Below are positions 5,432-10,267 of a stretch of DNA of 10,267 bases, one piece after another. The DNA comes from Saprospirales bacterium (GTDB taxonomy: Bacteria; Bacteroidota; Bacteroidia; Chitinophagales; Saprospiraceae): the NCBI GenBank assembly GCA_003448025.1, contig DLXL01000398.1, forward strand, positions 1-10,267, in the 5' to 3' direction. A program made the translations under genes and the position numbers. The notes beneath the pieces were generated by a model. That model worked only from the letters and a program-made list of their open reading frames with translations, searched no databases and was not told where the DNA came from. How positions within the stretch are numbered: the first letter of the stretch is position 1; every line of letters starts with the position of its first letter.

Positions 5432-5494
5432 TTTACCGCGGAGGCGGAGAGGTATGAAACCGGCCCTCTGCGTCTCACTACCTCTGCGGTAAAA
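5432..5494. repeat. Imperfect inverted repeat of the CCGCrGAGG/CCTCTGCGG type
   Basis: TTTACCGCGGAGG (5432-5444) pairs with CCTCTGCGGTAAA (5481-5493) except at one base, and inside it CGGAGAGG (5445-5452) pairs partly with CCTCTGCG (5465-5472). Intergenic repeats with this accgcagag...ctctgcggt sequence are, from memory, widespread in environmental bacteria including Bacteroidota. It lies 4 bp after the lipoprotein stop and could help form its transcript end, though no T-tract follows. Confidence 0.65.
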
Positions 5495-5586
5495 ATAAAA
5501 AGGCAACTTTTGAGTCAATATTGTTGCCATGTGCAATGTTTCCCTTGCTGTAGGATGAATATCTTAGAAATACAATAAACTACTTT

Positions 5587-7770
5587 ATGAAAAAGATAAA
5601 CCTCCTGTTCGGTCTTTTGATTGCCATTTGCATGTCAAATGCACTGCCGGCACAAATACATGCCGGACTTTGGACGGGATATATCGATGGCATTGCCATT
5701 CGCTCCATGGCACAACGGGATTCGTTTTTGTACATCTACACCTGGAGCGGTACTGTCTTCGTCAATACAAGTACCGGGCAATTCCGTTTCTTCCATGATA
5801 TGGGCAATCCCGACCTTCCGGTTTTTGTTGACCTGCGGGTTTCCGCCGTAGACAAACAAGGTAACCTTTGGGCTTTTGCCAACGATAAGTTGGCTAAAAT
5901 AAGCCCGAACGGAGACATACAGTATGTTGGCGGGATGCCTGATTACCAGGTTATTACTTTAGATATTGACTATAATGGCCAGCTTTGGGCGGGATTGGTA
6001 ACGGAGCCTGTCAACAATCCGGCAACCACTAAATGTCTGGCTAAATTTACCAATGGGAGTTGGCAAAGTATCGACTTTGGACAAACCCGGATGAACATCC
6101 AGGACATTGCATTTGACAATCAAAACCAACCCGTTGTCATTGCAAGGTCAGTCTATAACCCCAGTGGAGTATTTCAATATAATGGAACCAGTTTTGTAAA
6201 GATCCCCAACAGCACAGCTTTATGGAAACTATCCCTTTCCTCAGATGGTCAGATTGCGATTAGTGGAAACACCACTGGTAGTGCATTAAAAGTGTATAAA
6301 AACGGTTCCTGGACCACCTACGGGCTATCAAACCCCAATATTCCGGATAATTTTTGTCATCCATATTTTGACGCCAATAATGATCTGTTTGTTTGCCATA
6401 ACACCGGGTCCGTTTATACATTAGAAAATGGTCAATTGGTGAAACAATTATCTTCACCCAATAATTACAGAACTGAATCAACTCCAGATCTTGTCATTCC
6501 GGGGTTTGCATTGGATAATCAGGGTAAAATGTGGCTGGGACATAGTGACGGGCTGTTTGAAGCCTCCGTTGAAGATCCTCAGATTTGGCATTTTGTGCCA
6601 ACATCTGACCTGCTCACTCCGAAAAGCCCCAGATCCTTCGCGGTTTTTAACGACACCCTTTGGTTTGCAAATGACGGTGGTGTTACCAGATTGGTGAATG
6701 ATAGCTTTGAAAAACTGAGTTATCCGGCGTTTAAAAGACCCGCATTGTTTTATGATTCCTTCCGTCAAGGATTATGGGTAGGATCGGATGGCCCACGCCT
6801 GGATTTTTATCAAGGACAGCAGCATACACAGATTACCATACCTGTCCCTACCTCCCAGCCTTATTTTGGCCGGATTACCCGTGATTCAATTGGCAATCTT
6901 TGGACTTCAACGGGTAAAGAACTTCTGAGATTCAGCCCCAATGGCGATTGGTACTCCTTTAATATTGGAGATGAGTTCCCTGACTATTTTTACATTGGTT
7001 CTGTTTACACAAAAGGTAGTCTTATGTATGTATCCGTATACGGTGCTTACCCCTGGCTTCCAAATGAAAACCACGTATTTTTTTATAGCATTGATGGCGA
7101 CATAGTGACGAAATTGGATTTACCGGAAGACGAACTTTTGAATACGAACAGTTTTGCTATCCGTTCTGAGCAGGATATATGGTTTGATGACTCAGACAAA
7201 ATGATACATTTTGTTAATGGGCAATTTCAGACCTATACTACTTCTGAATTGGGGGGGAAATTGTCACAAGCAAGGATTATTTTGTACAATGATACCATTC
7301 CACTGGTAAGCTCCATATATGGGTTGTATATTTTTAAAAAAGGGAGGTGGTATCACCCAAACATCCCATCAAATATACTGACTAACTACGGCATTGGTTC
7401 CTGTATTTTGCTTGATAACAAATTATACATGGCTCAAAACCCGCTTTTGGTGCTGGAAGATGTCAAAGCTTTGGTGGATCAATTGGAAACACTATATCCT
7501 GTAAACCCAGATGCGAATGCAACAACGCTGGTTTATCCAAATCCAACGTCTGGTTTGTTACACATGGACAAAATAATTGCTGAATTTGGCCCTAATCTGT
7601 CGGCATTTTTATATAATGAATATGGACAACAGGTAGGAGTAATTTCCGCACCACTCCCAAACACGCTTGATTTAGGTCAGTACCCTTCCGGTATTTATTT
7701 TTTATCCATTAAGTCAGGGAACAAGGTGGTTCTTAAAAACCAAACAATAGTAAAATATAATAAACCCTAA
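5587..7770 (+). CDS. T9SS-exported beta-propeller protein
   Basis: A 727-residue secreted protein. Residues 1-22 are a Sec signal peptide (basic MKK, hydrophobic LLFGLLIAICM, cleavage likely after ALPA). Most of the chain is a series of propeller-type repeats of about 40 residues with the pattern D..GNLW, G.....: for example VSAVDKQGNLWAFANDKLAK, LDIDYNGQLWAGL, FALDNQGKMWLGHSDGLF, FNDTLWFANDGGVTRL, FRQGLWVGSDG and TRDSIGNLWTSTGKELLRF. These resemble the two-component-regulator propeller repeat. No kinase, catalytic or transmembrane domain follows. Residues 644-727 are a T9SS type A sorting domain (YPNPTSG at 650-656, LYNEYGQQVG, YPSGIYFLSI, KNQTIVK). It should be displayed on, or released from, the outer membrane, where the propeller may bind a ligand or partner. 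ATG 5587 is the only start giving the signal peptide. Confidence 0.88.
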   Translation: MKKINLLFGLLIAICMSNALPAQIHAGLWTGYIDGIAIRSMAQRDSFLYIYTWSGTVFVNTSTGQFRFFHDMGNPDLPVFVDLRVSAVDKQGNLWAFANDKLAKISPNGDIQYVGGMPDYQVITLDIDYNGQLWAGLVTEPVNNPATTKCLAKFTNGSWQSIDFGQTRMNIQDIAFDNQNQPVVIARSVYNPSGVFQYNGTSFVKIPNSTALWKLSLSSDGQIAISGNTTGSALKVYKNGSWTTYGLSNPNIPDNFCHPYFDANNDLFVCHNTGSVYTLENGQLVKQLSSPNNYRTESTPDLVIPGFALDNQGKMWLGHSDGLFEASVEDPQIWHFVPTSDLLTPKSPRSFAVFNDTLWFANDGGVTRLVNDSFEKLSYPAFKRPALFYDSFRQGLWVGSDGPRLDFYQGQQHTQITIPVPTSQPYFGRITRDSIGNLWTSTGKELLRFSPNGDWYSFNIGDEFPDYFYIGSVYTKGSLMYVSVYGAYPWLPNENHVFFYSIDGDIVTKLDLPEDELLNTNSFAIRSEQDIWFDDSDKMIHFVNGQFQTYTTSELGGKLSQARIILYNDTIPLVSSIYGLYIFKKGRWYHPNIPSNILTNYGIGSCILLDNKLYMAQNPLLVLEDVKALVDQLETLYPVNPDANATTLVYPNPTSGLLHMDKIIAEFGPNLSAFLYNEYGQQVGVISAPLPNTLDLGQYPSGIYFLSIKSGNKVVLKNQTIVKYNKP

Positions 7771-7779
7771 AGCTCAAAC

Positions 7780-8862
7780 ATGCACTTTTCAAAACAAGTC
7801 ATTAAGACGCCAATCTTCCTTTATCTCCTGCTATTTACCAGCATCTTGTCCTCCTGCAAAGGGCAAAATAACCCGCCCCAACAGGCAGTTGCAACACCGG
7901 TAGCCGACACCCTGAATGCACTGGGCAACAACATCATGACGGTTTACCAGGATAAGCGAAACCACTATTGGTTCGCCAGCTGGGAGGATGGATTATACCA
8001 TTACGACGGAAAAACGGTGCAGCATTTTACCACCCAAAACGGTTTGCCACATAACCGGGTGGAAGATATCCAGGAAGACCAATCCGGCAACCTGCTTTTT
8101 AATACAAGCGGAGGCCTATGCCTATTTGATGGAAAAAAGATCCGCGTATTGGAACCCGAGGAAAGCAACAGCTGGATTTTACAGCCTAACGACCTGTGGT
8201 TCAAATCCCTGCAATTTGACGGGAAAGTCTATCGATATGACGGCAAAATCCTGCATAGTTTGCCCTTGCCAACGTCAAAAATGGGAGAAGCATGGATGGC
8301 TAAAAGAAACGATGTGCTGAATCCTCATGCCATCTATACCATCTATAAAGATCGCCAGGGCCATATATGGTTTGGTACAGCTGCTGCAGGCGCCTGCAGG
8401 TTCAATGGCAAGACTTTCGACTGGATTTCGGAAGACGACGTAACGGAGTTTCACGATGGGCCTTCCAATGGCGTTCGTTCTATTATCGAAGACAAGGATG
8501 GGTATTTCTGGTTCAACTCAGCGTATCGGTATCGCATGAACGAGTCAGGTAACATCCCTAATCAACCGTTTTACACCCGGGAAAAAAGCATCGGTAACCT
8601 GGATGGCCTGCCATTCAGTGATCTATGGGAATATCTGTCCATTGCCCGGGATAACAACCAGGTTATGTGGATTGCCACCTATCGAAACGGCGTTTGGCGA
8701 TACGATGGGAAAGAAACCACCCATTTCCCTGTGCAAGAAGATGGAAAAGACATTACCCAGTTTTCCATTTATAAAGACCGGCAGGGTGTTTTATGGCTTG
8801 GCACCCATGAAAACGGGGTGTACCGGTTTAATGGAAAGACTTTTGAGCGGTTCAGGTTATAA
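7780..8862 (+). CDS. Propeller-repeat lipoprotein (two-component regulator propeller type)
   Basis: A 360-residue lipoprotein with hydrophobic segment PIFLYLLLFTSILSSC and lipidated cysteine at residue 26, followed by a Pro/Gln/Ala-rich linker. The mature protein consists of repeats matching the regulator-propeller motif: MTVYQDKRNHYWFASWEDGL (53-72) then YHYDGKTVQHFTTQNGLP; IYTIYKDRQGHIWFGT (185-200) then RFNGKTFDWI; VRSIIEDKDGYFWFNS (232-247); VMWIATYRNGVWRYDGK (295-311); and FSIYKDRQGVLWLGTHENGV (328-347) then YRFNGKTFERF. In hybrid two-component sensors such repeats form the periplasmic ligand-binding part, but here the protein stops after the propeller, with no membrane helix or kinase. 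It starts 9 bp after the upstream propeller gene, so the two are probably one operon and may act together at the envelope. Its end converges with the acyl-CoA synthetase gene. Confidence 0.88.
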   Translation: MHFSKQVIKTPIFLYLLLFTSILSSCKGQNNPPQQAVATPVADTLNALGNNIMTVYQDKRNHYWFASWEDGLYHYDGKTVQHFTTQNGLPHNRVEDIQEDQSGNLLFNTSGGLCLFDGKKIRVLEPEESNSWILQPNDLWFKSLQFDGKVYRYDGKILHSLPLPTSKMGEAWMAKRNDVLNPHAIYTIYKDRQGHIWFGTAAAGACRFNGKTFDWISEDDVTEFHDGPSNGVRSIIEDKDGYFWFNSAYRYRMNESGNIPNQPFYTREKSIGNLDGLPFSDLWEYLSIARDNNQVMWIATYRNGVWRYDGKETTHFPVQEDGKDITQFSIYKDRQGVLWLGTHENGVYRFNGKTFERFRL

Positions 8863-8864
8863 GC

Positions 8865-10267
8865 TTACTCAAACAACTTCTCCACCTCCGCTGCAAATGC
8901 CTTCAAAATCACCTCCCTTCTCAATTTAAGCGTAGGAGTGAGCAAGCCGTTCTCGGGCGTCCAGGGTTCGTGCAAAAGCTGGAATTCCCGCACTTTTTCC
9001 ACGGAGCCCAGTCGGGTTTCGTTGAGTTGATCCAGTTCCTGGCGGAACAGTTTTTGCACTTTAGGGTTGAGTATCATGTACTGTGGCGCCGTCCAGTGCA
9101 CTTTGTTTTCCCGGCACCAGTACTCCAATTGCTGAAATTCAGGCACGATCAGGGCCGCCACATAAGGACGGTTGAGACCAATGGCCATGGCCTGACTAAT
9201 GAAGGGTGAGCGCACTAATTGTTGCTCCACAAAAGCCGGCGCTACAAATTTGCCGGTGGTGGTTTTGAATACCTCGCTTTTGCGGCCGGTAATGCGCAAA
9301 AAACGTTTGAACTCAAACCTGCCCAAATCGCCGGTTTTGAACCAGCCATCAGGGGTGAAACGCTCGGCACTTTCTTCCGGCAGGTTCAGGTATCCCCGGG
9401 TTACATTCGGGCCGCGAACCTCCACTTCACCGTTGCCTTCTTCATCGGTTTCGGCACTGATACGCACCTCCACTCCTGGCGCCGGAATGCCCACCGTGCC
9501 AAAATGCACGCCTCCGGGCTCAAAGCGATTGAACGCAATGACCGGACTGGTTTCCGTGAGTCCGTAGCCCTCCCGCACGTCGATCCGGGCAGCGGAGAAT
9601 AACCTGCCCAGTCGGGGTTGCAAGGCTGCGGCGCCTACGGCTATATATCTGATCCTTCCCCCCATGCGTTTGCGCCATTGCCGGAATACCAGTACATCAG
9701 CCAGCCAGCGTTTCAGGCGGTAATCCAGGGGCATAGCCTGCCCACCGGAATACGGAAAACGCTCTCCAAGAGCAATCGCCCAATCCAGAATTTTCTTTTT
9801 CAGTTTGCCGCTGCGGTTGCGCTCCTCCAGCAGGCGCTCGTACATGCGCTCGAGCACGCGCGGAACGGCCGAGATAAAATGCGGGCGCACTTCCTGCAGG
9901 ATTCTGGGCAAACGTTCCACACTGTCGGCAAACCAAATGGCAGTACCGGCAGCCTGATACGTGAAACACACCATGCGCTCCAGAATATGGCTCACGGGCA
10001 AAAAGCTCACCGCTACACTTTCCGGCCCTACCGGCACTATGGCCAAAACGGATTTCACATTGCTTACAATATTCTTGTGACTAAGCATCACACCCTTGGG
10101 TAGCCCGGTGGTGCCGGAAGTATATAGTAAGGTGGCCAACTGGTCTTCCTGAATGCCTTCACGGTAGTATTGGATCTTGCCTGCCAGGTGTTCGTCGGGT
10201 TCGCAGGCCAAGGCGTTCCAGGAAAGGACATCAGGGATGTCGCTGTGGGGTTCAAAGGAAAACACGG
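8865..10267 (-). CDS. Long-chain acyl-CoA synthetase, AMP-forming (C-terminal part)
   Basis: The gene enters from the right edge; 466 residues are visible and the first roughly 120-130 of a usual 590-600 residue enzyme are missing. The GTG at 10265 is not a credible start. It activates fatty acids with ATP and CoA through an acyl-adenylate. Seen motifs of the adenylate-forming family, numbered in the visible part: LLYTSGTTGLPKGVMLSH (46-63), the ATP-binding loop; YGLTETSP (234-241); GWFKTGDLGRF (307-317); and RITGRKSEVFKTTTGKFVAP (324-343). Near the C-terminus, LLTPTLKLRRE (441-451) is the form typical of long-chain, not short-chain, enzymes and contains the probable C-terminal lysine. No membrane segment is seen in this part. 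The stop is 2 bp from the end of the propeller lipoprotein gene on the other strand, so the two transcripts must overlap. Base composition is GC-richer than the central block. Confidence 0.93.
   Translation of the reverse strand, partial: VFSFEPHSDIPDVLSWNALACEPDEHLAGKIQYYREGIQEDQLATLLYTSGTTGLPKGVMLSHKNIVSNVKSVLAIVPVGPESVAVSFLPVSHILERMVCFTYQAAGTAIWFADSVERLPRILQEVRPHFISAVPRVLERMYERLLEERNRSGKLKKKILDWAIALGERFPYSGGQAMPLDYRLKRWLADVLVFRQWRKRMGGRIRYIAVGAAALQPRLGRLFSAARIDVREGYGLTETSPVIAFNRFEPGGVHFGTVGIPAPGVEVRISAETDEEGNGEVEVRGPNVTRGYLNLPEESAERFTPDGWFKTGDLGRFEFKRFLRITGRKSEVFKTTTGKFVAPAFVEQQLVRSPFISQAMAIGLNRPYVAALIVPEFQQLEYWCRENKVHWTAPQYMILNPKVQKLFRQELDQLNETRLGSVEKVREFQLLHEPWTPENGLLTPTLKLRREVILKAFAAEVEKLFE

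Noticed and set aside
5432..5494. Intrinsic terminator of the lipoprotein gene
   Set aside because: The inverted repeat is not followed by a T-run on the plus strand; the downstream AAAAATAAAA has the wrong base for that direction. Kept as a repeat only.
9618..10103. Forward open frame of 161 codons
   Set aside because: It is the antisense of conserved acyl-CoA synthetase motifs in GC-rich sequence and has no recognisable domain.

Overview
The window looks like a chromosomal segment of a Bacteroidota bacterium, most plausibly Saprospiraceae or another Chitinophagales-like group. Two proteins end in type IX secretion (T9SS) type A sorting domains, two others carry lipoprotein signals of the LSSC type, there are no convincing Shine-Dalgarno sequences, and TAnnTTTG-like boxes lie almost on top of start codons. 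The lineage is inferred from these traits, not from a marker gene.

Layout. Positions 1-768 hold the C-terminal part of a secreted lamin-tail-domain protein with a T9SS sorting signal; its stop codon lies inside a short tandem repeat. Positions 803-1017 and about 4555-4780 hold two diverged direct copies of a roughly 220-bp non-coding repeat, each ending in an inverted repeat. Between them lies an AT-rich block of four same-strand genes: a beta-class DNA methyltransferase, an overlapping NotI-family restriction endonuclease, a SUKH (SMI1/KNR4) protein and an unrecognised 150-residue protein. The gaps after the endonuclease and after the SUKH gene are each an imperfect palindrome bounded by ..AAC and G(T)TA/GTAAC-type ends, and resemble integron attC sites or a cassette-like equivalent. 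A further 560-bp gap (4279-4842) holds short repeats and the second copy of the flanking repeat.

From 4843 the sequence returns to cell-envelope genes: a small lipoprotein, a 727-residue T9SS-exported beta-propeller protein, and 9 bp later a propeller lipoprotein that is probably co-transcribed with it. On the opposite strand, converging with a 2-bp gap, is the C-terminal 466 residues of a long-chain acyl-CoA synthetase that runs off the window.

Reading as a whole: envelope and housekeeping genes are interrupted by an accessory block with a complete predicted type II restriction-modification pair and two small orphan genes. The best candidate for something little described is the combination of a compact NotI-type restriction system with attC-like palindromic spacers and flanking direct repeats. 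No integrase or transposase gene lies in the window, so mobility is inferred.
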